From NCBI GenBank assembly GCA_028023455.1, contig JAQFVV010000012.1, forward strand, positions 11,444,499-11,508,498: a stretch of DNA of 64,000 nt, read 5' to 3'. The position numbers and the translations under genes were made by a program. The first letter of the stretch is position 1. Each line of letters starts with the position of its first letter. This document shows positions 1 to 10,327 of the stretch, piece by piece. The notes beneath the pieces were generated by a model. It searched no databases. It was not told the DNA's origin and saw only the letters and a list, made by a program, of their open reading frames with translations. The stretch is from Epiperipatus broadwayi. Lineage: Eukaryota; Onychophora; Udeonychophora; Euonychophora; Peripatidae.

Positions 1-1137
1 TTTTTAACTCTACTTCACTACAAAACTTTGAGAATGAAATTGAAAACCCAATAATATTTTCAATCTAAGCTCAATAGCTTATATAATCAAATGGGTCTGA
101 ACTCAATTCAGCACCCATACATTTTGATGTTTTTGGCTCTTAAACAACCATAGCCACCACTATCCTATTAGGCAAGATTGGTGTTAAACCACTAAACATC
201 ACATGCTCACCATCTCTATACTAGCACATAATTGTTGTAAACAAAGGCAAAACTCTCCATACAGTAGTGCCATCCTGTGCCAAACAGAGTAATCAATGGA
301 TGCCAGAAGGCTTGTGCATAAAATCCCTATCTAGTGCCTACTCATCCAATATCCCCAGACTAGTTTCTGGCTTGTGGCCATCATCAGTGAGGAGCCTTGG
401 ATCTGAGAGCACTGCACCTAGATCTTAGGATCTAATGCAACCATCCAGCAGCCACCTTTTAACTCTACTTTACTGCAAAACTATGAGAATGAAATTGAAA
501 ACACAATAATATTTTCAATCTAAGCTCAATAGCTTATATATAGTCATATGGGTCTGAACACAAGCCTTCTGGCATCCATTGATTAGTCTGTTTGGCACAC
601 AGTGGCACTACTGTATGGAGAGTTTTGCCTTTGTTTACAGCAATTATGTGCTAATATAGAGATGGTGATCATGTGATGTTTAGTGGTTTAACACCAATCC
701 TGTCTAATAGGATAGTGGTGGCTATGGTTTTTTAAGAGCCAAAGACACCAAAATGTATGGGTACTGAATTGAGTTCAGACCCATATGACTATATAAGATA
801 TTGAGCTTATGTTGAAAATATTGTGTTTTCAATTTCATTTTCATATTTTTGTAGTAAAGTAGAGTTAAAAGGTGGTTGCTGGAGGGTTGCATTAGATCCT
901 AAGATCTACGGTGAGGTGCTCTCAGATCCAATGCTCCTCACTCATGATGGCCACAAGCCAGAACTAGTTTGGGGATATTGGATGAGTAGGCACTAGATAG
1001 GGATTTGATGCACAAGCCTTCTGGCATTCATTGATTACTCTGTTTGGCACAGGATTGCACTACTGTATGGAGTTTTGCCTTTGTTTACAACAATTATGTG
1101 CTAGTATAGAGATGGTGATCATGTGATGTTTAGTAGT
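1..1137. repeat. Complex fold-back element, family A, copy 1 (cut by window start)
   Basis: Two blocks are each followed by their own reverse complement. Bases 1-322 pair with about 564-868, read backwards. The following block (about 323-560), which contains CTTAGGATCTAATGCAACC, pairs with about 870-1010. After that, 1015-1137 repeats the inverted form of about 195-320. The unit is therefore a set of shuffled inverted segments rather than one simple hairpin. A second copy lies at 14407-15052 and shares the same motifs. No protein is encoded. This fits a non-autonomous fold-back DNA element. The outer left end lies outside the window, so ends and target duplication cannot be judged. Confidence 0.8.
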
Positions 1138-1916
1138 TTCTATCTTATCAATTTTGTGTCTGTGTTTTGTGTTTATGCACATATATAAAAAAATCAACTT
1201 GCTTTTTAGAAAAGAAAAAGAAATGAGATACATGTATTTTTGCTGCACATTTGGTTAATAAAATCTGTTTGGAAGACATTTTGGGTAACTTTCTACCACT
1301 CTATTATAATAGTAATATTATAAGAGACTTTTAAAATTTACTTTTAACCAAATCACCATTTTACCAATAGTATTGATTGATTTACTTAAGTTAACATGAA
1401 AAGAAAACCCATAAAATTTTTCACAGATTATAGTTATGTTTATTAATTCCTCTAACAAAATATAAGGTTACAATACTTAATATTTTTTTAATGAAAAAGA
1501 GCCTTATATAGTTCTCCATTGTCATTATTAAGCCATTAGAAATAACATTATTACATTTATTGCAAATTTTAATGCTTAAACTTTATGTTCTATTTGTGTA
1601 TAGAAGCGGATATTTAAAAAAATAACATTCTCATGTTACGAGTACTGACCATTTCTAGGACATCTGATATAAATGAAGTTTAAAACGCCTGTTGACATTC
1701 ACCTAGATTTTCTTCTTTTTTTTTCATATGTCGTAATATACAAAAGGTTATACAATCTCCATATGGTACATGAAGTGTTAATATAACTTTAAATAATTAC
1801 ATTTGTAAAGGCAATCTCTCTGTATTTGGTTTATAATCCACTGGTAACCATTATCTTCCTTTGTCTAACCAGCTACTGTTTTACTGTTAAGAACAATGTG
1901 ACTTTAGCACATTTAT
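1138..1916. other. AT-rich stretch, nothing recognised
   Basis: No convincing open frame, repeat copy or RNA gene was seen. It lies between the fold-back element and the pol-like end of the minus-strand Gypsy relic. It may hold further decayed pol sequence that is beyond recognition by eye. Confidence 0.5.
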
Positions 1917-2115
1917 TCAATTGGATTTTTCTTTCTTTCTGAGAAAACAGGACCTTACTCAGTTTGAAATTTATAGGTACTGCCTCGGAGATAACTCGTG
2001 ACCCAAGAATGGTTTTTATTTTTTCCAGATCCCATTAAACAATTTAAGAAATTTACCCCTCATTTCATTTTCAATTTCAATCTTTTTAACTGACATAGTT
2101 TTAATGCTCATTTTT

Positions 2116-2345
2116 TTAAACCAATCTAGTGAGTTTATAGAAGCATAAACTGCATATAAGCAAATGAAAAGTTTTACTGTTGATTCTACTAACGAGCTTT
2201 AATTCAACGATTTTAATTACATTTTCATCTAAAGCTTTTAACTCAATTTTCTCGATTGTTGGTGGCTTTTTATAATTAGTAATTATAGAACTCCAGTCAC
2301 ATGCTGAAATCAAAGATAAGCCAGTTCCACTATCATCTACCATAG
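2116..2345 (-). pseudogene. Gypsy-like aspartic protease fragment
   Basis: The 75-codon minus-strand frame begins with MVDDSGTGLSLISACDW. This matches the active-site region of retroelement aspartic proteases (a D-[ST]-G-A-like triad followed by a hydrophobic L-I-S). Here the triad is D-S-G-T. About 20 residues later comes a K-I-E-L-K-A-L-D-E-N stretch like the usual K-x-x-L-x-x-Y-x-G segment. It sits downstream of the gag fragment in the correct orientation. Such proteases cleave the Gag-Pol polyprotein. The flap and C-terminal portion are degraded and the reading frame ends early, so it is a relic. Confidence 0.62.
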
Positions 2346-2610
2346 ATGTGGGCTTTCTCCATATTTTTTACTATATTATAATTTTATCACATGTTGTTGA
2401 TGTATTTTTTATACTGGCTGACTGATTTCCTTTTCTGTTAAATATACCTTTATGGCTGTTGCTGTCTTTATCAGGTTCATCAATTCTTGTTTTACACATC
2501 ATTTTTGTCTCAGAGTTTTCAACATTCATTTTTGTGAAAATACTGACTTCAAGGCTGGCTTTTTGACAACAAAACAAAGAAATAGTTATATTTCTACTAT
2601 CATTATTTTT

Positions 2611-2794
2611 GAAATAATTGAGAGAGTGCAAATCTCTCAGGTGCTTATGACTACAACCAGCCAATCAAATCTTAAGTAAAAAAGAGAGTGGAACCACTCT
2701 TTTCTTATTAAATCCTCAGTCTCAGTGCTTAAGATTTGATTGGCTGGTTGTAGTCATAAGCGCTTGAGAGATTTGCACTCTCTCAATTATTTCA
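2611..2794. mobile_element. Palindromic MITE, family C (full copy)
   Basis: Left arm 2611-2676 is an almost perfect reverse complement of right arm 2728-2794. Both arms contain the ATTTGATTGGCTGGTTGTAG / CTACAACCAGCCAATCAAAT sequence. The spacer holds a second small palindrome (AGAGTGGAACCACTCT, 2685-2700). There is no coding capacity, and the whole unit is under 200 bp. It is inserted in the minus-strand Gypsy relic. It could also be called a small fold-back element; the superfamily is unclear because target duplications were not resolved. Confidence 0.8.
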
Positions 2795-2995
2795 ATATCG
2801 ACTGCGCTTTATAAAAATAATATTATTTACATATATTGCTGCAAATTTATAACATCGAAAAACTACTGCATAGTAAATCAAAAGATTTCACGCTGTGTGT
2901 TTATAATTTGAACTCAGTGAATTAAGTGTGATGACATTTAAGATTCACGCTTTCAAATATAAGTACTTTGGACTGGCTTAGATATATATTAAGAC

Positions 2996-3136
2996 AAGTA
3001 AAGAAGAGAGTGGAACCGCTCTTTTCCTATTAAATTCTCTGTCCCAGTGCTTAAGATTTGATTGGCTGGTTATAGTCATAAGCGCTTGAGAGATTTGCAC
3101 TATCTCAATTATTTCAATATCGACTGCACTTTATAT
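2996..3136 (+). mobile_element. Half copy of MITE family C
   Basis: From AAGAGAGTGGAACCGCTCTT onward this repeats the spacer and right arm of the copy at 2611-2794, with only scattered changes, through the CGACTGC-CTTTATA end. The left arm is absent. It lies about 200 bp downstream of the full copy in the same orientation, which suggests local duplication and partial loss rather than a separate complete insertion. Confidence 0.8.
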
Positions 3137-3252
3137 CAATATTTTTGAATTTCTAAATACTTTTCTCTCAAGTTTATGTCTTACAAACATCAATTTGTAC
3201 ATTACCTCTGCCTTTTATCTCTAAGAATTCTCTTGATTTTTCAAGAACCAAT

Positions 3253-3530
3253 TTATGAACAACACCATGTTTTATCATTTAATAATTTTTGTCTTAAACT
3301 GCCACTTTTTATCCTCCACAGAAATTGCTTGAGGAGTGCCTCATCTATAAATGAGCCACATACACAATTTTTTGCAAGATCACAGGGTGCTATGGCATAA
3401 TCTTTAATTTTTTCATTTCTGCTCTGATGATGATTCCTAAAATGAAGTCTGGTGATGTGGCTAGAGAGACGTAGGCTAAAATAATTAGACAAGTGATCTT
3501 TTATTTGATCAAAAGGATAATCCCCTATTA
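3253..3530 (-). pseudogene. gag: Gypsy-like gag fragment
   Basis: An open minus-strand stretch (ATG at 3492, with in-phase similarity continuing upstream to about 3530) reads as the middle of an insect/metazoan Ty3-Gypsy Gag. It has a basic-aromatic run ending in R-L-H-F-R, then DYAIAPCDLAKNC, then GSFIDEALLKQF and GSLRQKLLND. In Gag proteins of this group the same order occurs (a D-Y-x-x-x-L-R-x-L-A block, then E-x-L-x-x-x-F-x-x-G-I, then a R-x-x-L-L block). These proteins package element RNA into particles. Only about 90 residues survive; the start, the zinc knuckle and a continuous link to the protease are lost. It is non-functional. Confidence 0.72.
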
Positions 3531-4644
3531 GATTGTTGTTAGGTATGAATTAAGACTGCACCAATTGGTAAGTCAGGAGCAATCCATACACCACCAAACA
3601 GTTATGGGCTTATATAAATTTCACCTGGTAAAAATAATAATACTGCAACTTGGGATTATGATTTAATACATAAATAACACAAACATAAGAATACCTATAT
3701 ATAATAACAGATTATTTACAACTTAAATACTTATAAACTTGAAGGCATACTAAAATTTTAATAAAGACCAGTGAAACTTGTTCAAATTCTTAGACTTGCT
3801 TTGGCACATTCAAAGGTGAATCTTTCCATAGTAGAAGCTATCTAAGTTAACACATGATGGTGTCCAGTACTGTATTGTTGCAAGTTCATCTGCATGCATA
3901 TAGTTTCAATGAGTAAGTGTCATTAGAATTCCTTTTCTAATTGTTTGAGCATTCAGATCCTGCTGAGGATTATCTAATATTATTTTCTCTCTCTAGATGC
4001 ATCACGCATAAGTAAAATCTATTTTTAATTGTTATTTATTAATTAATTTTTGATGAATTCCATTCTTATCTCTTTTTAAAGAATTTAATTTATTTTTCCT
4101 CAGATTATAATTTTTTGGTTGATACTTACAGCTTCTTCTTCAGCGGGTAAATCGCTTTTATATGCAATTAATCTTTTAGTAAAACTGCAATTTTTTTATC
4201 TACTGATTCAATAAGTTTCAATTTTACTTTTTATTAAAAAATATTATATTTATTTTTAAAGTCTAAATGTGTATGTATTTCAACATACCCATATATATCT
4301 ATATAATACAATTGTTTATAACCATTTTCCCAGCTTTATATGTGTATGTATTTTAACATACACATATAAACATAACAATTACGGCTCGCTGCAAGTACTG
4401 AAATGAACAATTTGGCCCTCGTGACAAAAGTTTGAAGACTTCTTGTTTATACTGAAAACATATAATACTCTGATTATCACAACCAAGAGTTAACATTTGC
4501 TTGTTGTTGGGGATCATGGCTGCTGCCTGAAACCTTTAAACATAGTTTGTAGTATCCTATTATTTAAAGATATATTATGAACTTTAATATATAATTTATT
4601 TAATAGCAGTTGAAAACAATATTTTACTGCTTAAATAGTTGAAA
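3531..4644. other. AT-rich stretch with a pair of hairpins
   Basis: There is no gene. Two related short hairpins lie close together. The one at 4337-4368 has a 13-bp perfect stem (TATATGTGTATGT with its complement) around a 6-base loop. The weaker one at about 4266-4297 shares TGTGTATGTATTT-CAACATAC. The remainder is featureless. Confidence 0.5.
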
Positions 4645-6382
4645 ATGATATAAGAAAGTATAACTGTGAACTAGCAAGGAAAGCTGTAGAAAAAAATAAA
4701 AGTTTCAAGAATGTAAAACAACATTTTGGTATTAGTAGAAAATTTATATTTGCAATAAGAAAAAAAGATGGAATTATTACTAAAAAGAGAGATGACATCA
4801 TGAAATGGATAGAAGACTTTTATCAAGAATTATATCGTAATAAAGAACAACTACCTCCTATATATAATACATCTTCTGAATTGCCCAGAATTTTAAAAGA
4901 AGAAGTGAGACATGCAATTAAATATATGAAGAAAGGAAAGGTTCCAGGTAATGATGGAATTACAATTGATATATTAAAAGAAGCAGGTGAAGAAATATAA
5001 TTTTTATTAGAAAAGTTATATATCAAATGTCTAAATGATAAAGATGTCTCAGATGATTGGAAGAATGCAGTATTAATATTTAAAAAAGGTGATAAAGAAG
5101 ATATTAGAAATTACAGACCTATCAGCCTTTTATCAGTTTTATACAAAATTTTTACCAAGATAATTACAACTCATCTACAGAGAACATTGGATTTCCACCA
5201 ACCAAGAGAACAAGCTGGATTTAAAAGTGGTTTTAGTACAGTAGATCATATCCAGGTATTGAGAGAAGTTATAGAAAGGACAAATGAATATGAGTTGCCA
5301 TTATGTTTTGGATTTGTAGATTATGAAAAGGCATTTGATTCTATAAACATTTCTTCAGTGATTAAAGCATTGGATCATCAAGGTATAGATCCAGGATATT
5401 GTCATATTTTAAAGAATATTTATAAAAATGCAACAGCAACAATTAGATTACATAATGATACTGGGAAAGTCAACATTGAGAAGGGTGTAAGACAGGGTGA
5501 CTCCATATCTCCAAAACTTTTTACAGCAGTGCTGCAAGAAGTATTTTGTGGATTAAAATGGGAAGCTAAAGGAGTGAAAGTAAATGGAGATTATTTAAGT
5601 CATTTAGATTTTGCAGATGATGTAGTTGTTTTTGCAAATAATGCTTTAGAGCTGCAGGAAATGTTGCAGGAGTTATCAGATGAAAGTAGGAAAGTAGGAC
5701 TAAAGATAAATGTTAAAAAGACTAAAGTAATGTTTAATCGATTTTCTCAAAATATGAAAATAAAGATTGATTATGATGAGTTAGAAGAAGTTAACAGTTA
5801 CAAATACCTTGGTCAGATTATTAATACAGATGGAAACATAATGGATGAAATTAATCATAGAATTAAACTTGGTTGGAGTGCTTTTGGTAGAAATAACTTG
5901 ATACTAAAAGGAAATATGCCTATGTGTTTGAAAAGGAAGGTTTTTAACAAATGTGTTTTACCAGTTCTTACTTATGGATCTGAGACTTGGACACTTAATA
6001 GAAGAGCAATACAGAGACTTCAGACCACTCAAAGAAGTATGGAGAGATTCATTATGGGAGTAACAAAAAGAGATCAAAATTGCAATGTATGGGTAAGAGA
6101 ACAAACAAGTGTTAGTGACCTCATTGAAAAAATTAAAAGATTAAAGTGGAGTTGGGCTGAACAGATTGCTAGAAGAGATGATAATAGATGGACAATTGAA
6201 ATCTTAAACTGGATTCCAAGAGCTTGTAAAAGACCCAGAAAGAGACCACATGTTAGATGGATGGATGAAATAAGAAAGTGCACAGGGATGATATGGAGAA
6301 GAGAAGCTAAAGATCGAGAAGATGGATTGAACTTGGAGAGACCATCTTGCAGTGGATTGATAATGGTTGTTGATGATGATGA
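4645..6382 (+). mobile_element. RTE-like non-LTR retrotransposon, 5'-truncated (copy 1)
   Basis: The reading frame is continuous from about 4645 to 6449 except for one in-frame TAA at 4998-5000. Reverse transcriptase blocks appear in order: the NYRPISLLS block (about 5110), EQAGFKSGFSTVDHI (about 5205), FVDYEKAFDSI (5313 onward), GVRQGDSISPKLFTA (5484 onward) and the catalytic FADD at 5610-5621. The pattern GVRQGDSISPKLFTA and the C-terminal tail ending in a W-x-D-N-G-like motif are those of the RTE clade (relatives of BovB). The N-terminal endonuclease is missing, as expected after incomplete reverse transcription. The element ends in a short TGA repeat (6371-6382), the usual kind of RTE 3' tail. 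Confidence 0.9.
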
Positions 6383-6449
6383 TATTATATTAATTTCCTT
6401 TTCATCTTTTGCTATTGAAAATATATATAATAACTTACAAATTACATAA
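4800..6449 (+). pseudogene. Reverse transcriptase of RTE-like LINE, one stop and one frameshift
   Basis: In the live element this protein copies element RNA into DNA at a nicked chromosomal target. The larger open part (5187-6449, 420 codons) holds the palm motifs, including FADD at 5610-5621 and the VKKTKVMF region, then a C-terminal region with a GSETWTLNRRAIQRLQ block. The upstream part 4800-4997 is in the same frame and is cut off only by the TAA at 4998, after which the frame stays open through 5186. Near 6318-6325 the correct reading shifts by one base: the shifted frame gives the family-type ending (R-W-I-E-L-G-E-T, then Q-W-I-D-N-G-C) and stops at 6371-6373, whereas the unshifted frame runs on into tail sequence to 6449. 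The copy is inactive but only lightly damaged, so it is much younger than the one at 16360. Confidence 0.88.
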
Positions 6450-6692
6450 ATTTTATCAATTTCAACAAGCATTTTCATAATTAAATTAAAGGTTAAAAAA
6501 ATCATACAGAAATTTGTTCTTGGAGAACCCTTTGATTTAAAATACACGTTTTTATGCATTGCAGATTAAAGTCTAAAATAATGCTACTTGCTTTTGTAGC
6601 AGATAAAAATTATAATTTATTTATCTATTTTTTTATGTTATGGTTTTAATTTGACAGACGGATTATTATTTATTACTTTTTTGTTCAATTAG

Positions 6693-7240
6693 CAATCTAA
6701 ATTAATAACTGAAATACAGACTTATTATATACCTGTATCAATATATGTAATATATAGGGTATATGAGCACAGACTTTCACACGACCTACCATTCACCACT
6801 CTATCTCATATCATTGATACACTTGAACACATATATGTCGAAAAGATAAATAATCACCAATATCAGTATTTCATACTAAACCAGCAATCATCAGTTGGTC
6901 CAGATTATCATCTCTACGCATATATGCAATTAGTGCTCAGATACATATAAAAAATAGCCAATCTTCATACTTTAATGGGCAAGCTTCAATCCACTCCATA
7001 TTCCAACTCTTCAACTACCCATCCAATTGAAAATCTGATGATGGAACGCTCAAAGGCCACCCTGAGGCCGAGTTTCTTGTCACAGCCATGTTGACCTAAA
7101 GCCAATCTGATCCCTCGTGTACAGGACATAATCCATTTAATATATATACAAGGGATGGGCAGACATCTCTATTATATAATAACTGAAATACAGGCTTATT
7201 ATATAACTGTATCAATATATACAATCTAAATTAAATAACT
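6693..7240 (-). mobile_element. 0.5 kb dispersed repeat, family E, copy 1, with direct ends and target duplication
   Basis: The element is bounded by 42-bp direct repeats, 6705-6746 and 7179-7220 (both begin ATAACTGAAATACAG and end GTATCAATATAT). The chromosomal word CAATCTAAATTAATAACT (6693-6710) reappears as 7222-7240 with one extra A, so there is an 18-19 bp target duplication. The body is the reverse complement of the copies at 30690-31205 and 31160-31645. It has no coding capacity. Long target duplications fit an endonuclease-type retroposon. Direct ends, together with the tandem copies elsewhere, recall the pseudo-LTR structure of Penelope-like elements, but no Penelope protein is present. 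Confidence 0.75.
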
Positions 7241-8075
7241 TTTAAATTATTTTTTAAAGCTAATGGTATTTTAATTGTAAAGTATTTAATTTTGCAATTT
7301 TTAAAAAGATTGTGTAACAACAAACTTCATTTTAATTAATTAAAATGTTTTATTAACCTTTATAAAATTAATTAAAATTTTTTTTTAGTATTACAAATTT
7401 CTGAGATTTTATAAAATTATTAAGAGTTATAAAATGTTTCGAGAGTTACATTTTCCCCAGTCACTATATATTTAACAGAGTTCAAGTTTAAAAAAAAAAA
7501 TTGAGAATTTTTTTTTAATTTGGCATAAAGTTTTTTATTTAATTATATATAAAATGTCTTAATAATGTTTTTGCTTAATAATAAAGTTATTTTCATTATA
7601 ATTACGTTTACCGATAACCATTAGTTATAAAAAGGAGTTTACTATTAATTAAAAAGAGAGGATCTTTGATTTCCCTTTGAAATCATAAAGAAAAGGAGTA
7701 GAATAATGTTTGATCCTAACATTGTAAATTCCTGTAATTGTAACAATTATGAACATGTGATTATTTACAGACTAAATAAATATGAGTGGGTTGTTTACCA
7801 ATTTGCACTAACCATATAGTGAGAGTACATACTGGCTTTTGTTTCTGAATTGAAGATTTAAAAAAACAGCATGGTTTTTCTCATATGTGTCATAGTGCTT
7901 AATTGAGTCATAAGTAATTTTTTTTTTTTTTGTGAACTAAATTAGTTCATATATTTGCAAATGATGATCCACTTTTATATTTACAGCTCATTAGACAAAA
8001 ATAATGTGACCTTCATTTGGTTACAGACACAGACTGCCATTGAATAATGATCCTTTATTTAGATACAATTGCAGA
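7241..8075. other. AT-rich stretch, nothing recognised
   Basis: There are homopolymer runs and scattered short A/T words only. No open frame, repeat copy or RNA gene could be supported. Confidence 0.5.
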
Positions 8076-8262
8076 TATGTTAACTGAAAGAAGACTGCAT
8101 GAATTTGAAAAGCTATCTAATATTAAATGGGACATTTGTCAAATTTTGTGAAAAAGATCCTTTACAAAATGGACAGAATAGAATAGTGTTTATTATAAAT
8201 AAAAGATGGTGAAATGATGAGGAGAGTGATGTTGTATCAGGTAAAATGTCATAATTAGTTAT
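8076..8262 (+). pseudogene. Detached endonuclease-domain fragment of an RTE-like LINE
   Basis: One frame gives ADMLTERRLHEFEKLSNIKWDIC. This resembles the start of the APE-type endonuclease of RTE elements (an L-x-E-L-x-x-x-x-K-x-x-I-x-W-D-I-x-G block). Shortly after, in another frame, comes VFIINKRW, like the family's G-V-G-F-[IL]-[IV]-N-K-[KR]-W motif. The block between is shortened and contains stops. In live elements this domain nicks the target DNA. Copies 1 and 2 of the LINE both lack this region, so this scrap is the only trace of it in the window. The match is short and should be treated as probable, not proven. Confidence 0.5.
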
Positions 8263-10327
8263 AATAGAAGATATCAAATGTGAAGATTCAGATTTATACT
8301 ACAAGTTCTTGTTGTGATAAAATAATAAAGGTTTTTAGATGTTTTTGATTAAATTGAACATTCAAAATTATCAATTTCACACTAAACTGTACTAATAAAT
8401 TCAAATTGCACTGTTTAGACTTGATTGAACATCTCCTTTTGGTACTGATTTAATCTAGTAATTTCAATGGTTAATTCTGCTTTTAAAACACTTTTTCATT
8501 TATATAAACTAAATTAATTTTATCTTTAAAATTAAGATTTAAAACTATGAGCCATCATTTTTAAAAATAATATATTAAATTATTTAGCACTTATAAATAT
8601 TAAGTACTTTTATTAAAACATTAAATACCTTTATTACAATAATTTAAATATTTTAATAACCCTAAAATATTAATTTTAAAACAAAATATTATATTTAAAC
8701 AACAATAATAATTTTAACTGTTATTTTTTTAAAACATTATCTTTAAACTTATTTTGTGCAACATTTACAATGTGTCTAATTTTATTAACAAGCTAGAAAT
8801 CAAAATTTTCTTTTCCTAACTTCTGAAAGCTCACACACCAACACAACCACCTTTAATCATTGACACTTTCAGAACATTCCAGATTAATATTAATTATTTA
8901 TTATCTAAATAATACTTTAAGCAAAATAATTATTTTAAATACATTATATAAAATATTTATTACTAAAATTAAACTATTATATTGTTATAGTATCTATTGA
9001 ATATAATAAATAAAAATTAATTTTATCTTTTAAACAATATATTATTTTATTATTTAACTTATATTAAAATAACTTTTGACTATTTAATACATCTTTACAA
9101 GCTTCTATTTACTGAGTTTGAACTCCTACTAACTATAAAATCACAATTACATATTAGAAAATAACATAAATTTAATTTTTTTTTAAAATAGCTATATTTT
9201 GAATTCTACTTAAACTATCATTTTATAATAACTGTAGGTTACTTCTATATTTTGGCTAAGAAGATTAATATTAATTATGAAATTTTATATGCTTTTTCAT
9301 ATGCCTGTTAGAACAATTATCCTCATCCTATTCTAGAATCATCTATAATAAGTTTGAGAAAAATGGACACCAGTTAAAATTAGCCTGTGTTTGAACATGT
9401 TTCTTTATTATCTTTTTTAAAGAAATAAATTATGACTGTTAGATACATGAGATCCACCTTTGAATCATAATCTTCACTGATGAAGATAAATCTCAGAAAA
9501 TTGAAAATTTTATAATTATATATCATCTCATCTCCATTTATTATTCAAGCTTATAATAGATGGATCTAGAACAGAGTGAAAATAAATTATTTTAGAAGCA
9601 TATTAAATCATGGGATGTTGTTGATAAAAGTTTATTAATAAACAATCTGGAAAATATTTCCTTGCTGTTGACTTATTAAAAGATGATATCAGCAAGAAAA
9701 TGGAAGAATTTTATTAAGAATATCTTTTAGTAATAAATTGTTAGCAATACATTTTCTTTTTATGAGAAAATAATCCATGAGAGTCAATTCTGAGTGATAA
9801 ATTCTAAGAAAAGCATTTTATCTAGATTTACATAAAAATAAATGGTGAACAGAAACATTAAGTAGTGGATTAATACTGATTAAAAAATTTGTAAACCTTT
9901 CATGGAACTTCTTTCATAAGCAAAACTTGATTTGTCCAAAAGTTAATAGTCAAAATCACTCTAAAAATTACTTATACAGTTATTGAGCTCCTTTCATTGA
10001 CTATCTATCATCTAAATAATGTAGCTCAAGCTATAACAATGAGTTGCATATATTGTAGCAGAATCCTAGCAACTATTTTAACAAGTTATTCTTTATTAAT
10101 TGTCAAATAAAATTTTAAGAAAATAGTAAACTATTATTTTAAGTTTGTAAAGGCAAAAAAGATTATATGATGTTATAGCACTTACATGAGTATGCATTAA
10201 ATTTGTTAAAGGGGATTGAGAATGAATGTGACAGTTATAATGGTAAAATAAGACAGTGTTATGTTTATAAATAGTCAAAATAAAAGTCATAGATCACATG
10301 ACCCTATTCTTCTAAGCTTATAAGTTA
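8263..10327. other. AT-rich stretch, nothing recognised
   Basis: Several hundred bases around 8500-9200 are almost purely A and T. No open frame with a recognisable motif was found, and no clear copy of the repeats described elsewhere in the window. Confidence 0.5.

Larger units (their letters stand above)
1917..3530 (-). mobile_element. Decayed Ty3/Gypsy-like retrotransposon (gag, protease, start of pol)
   Basis: Read on the minus strand, three blocks appear in canonical Gypsy order: a gag block (3530-3253), a protease-like block (2345-2116), and a short stretch resembling the protease-to-reverse-transcriptase linker (about 2110-1930). The linker follows the usual plan of an RDW-like motif, an L-F-N stretch and a G-H/G-S region before the reverse transcriptase. 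The body is broken by a palindromic MITE at 2611-2794 and a half copy at 2996-3136, so these inserted into an already resident retroelement. No LTRs were found. The identification rests on family patterns recognised by eye; a profile search of translated frames would settle it. Confidence 0.7.

Noticed and set aside
2452-2679. 75-codon plus-strand open frame
   Set aside because: It overlaps the MITE arm and is antisense to the Gypsy relic.
4383-4440. TTTGGCCCTCGTGACAAAAG-like words resembling a hAT transposon end
   Set aside because: Only one end is visible, no inverted partner or 8-bp target duplication was found, and the match is short.
6074-6559. 161-codon minus-strand open frame
   Set aside because: It is antisense to the LINE reverse transcriptase C-terminus and has no independent support.
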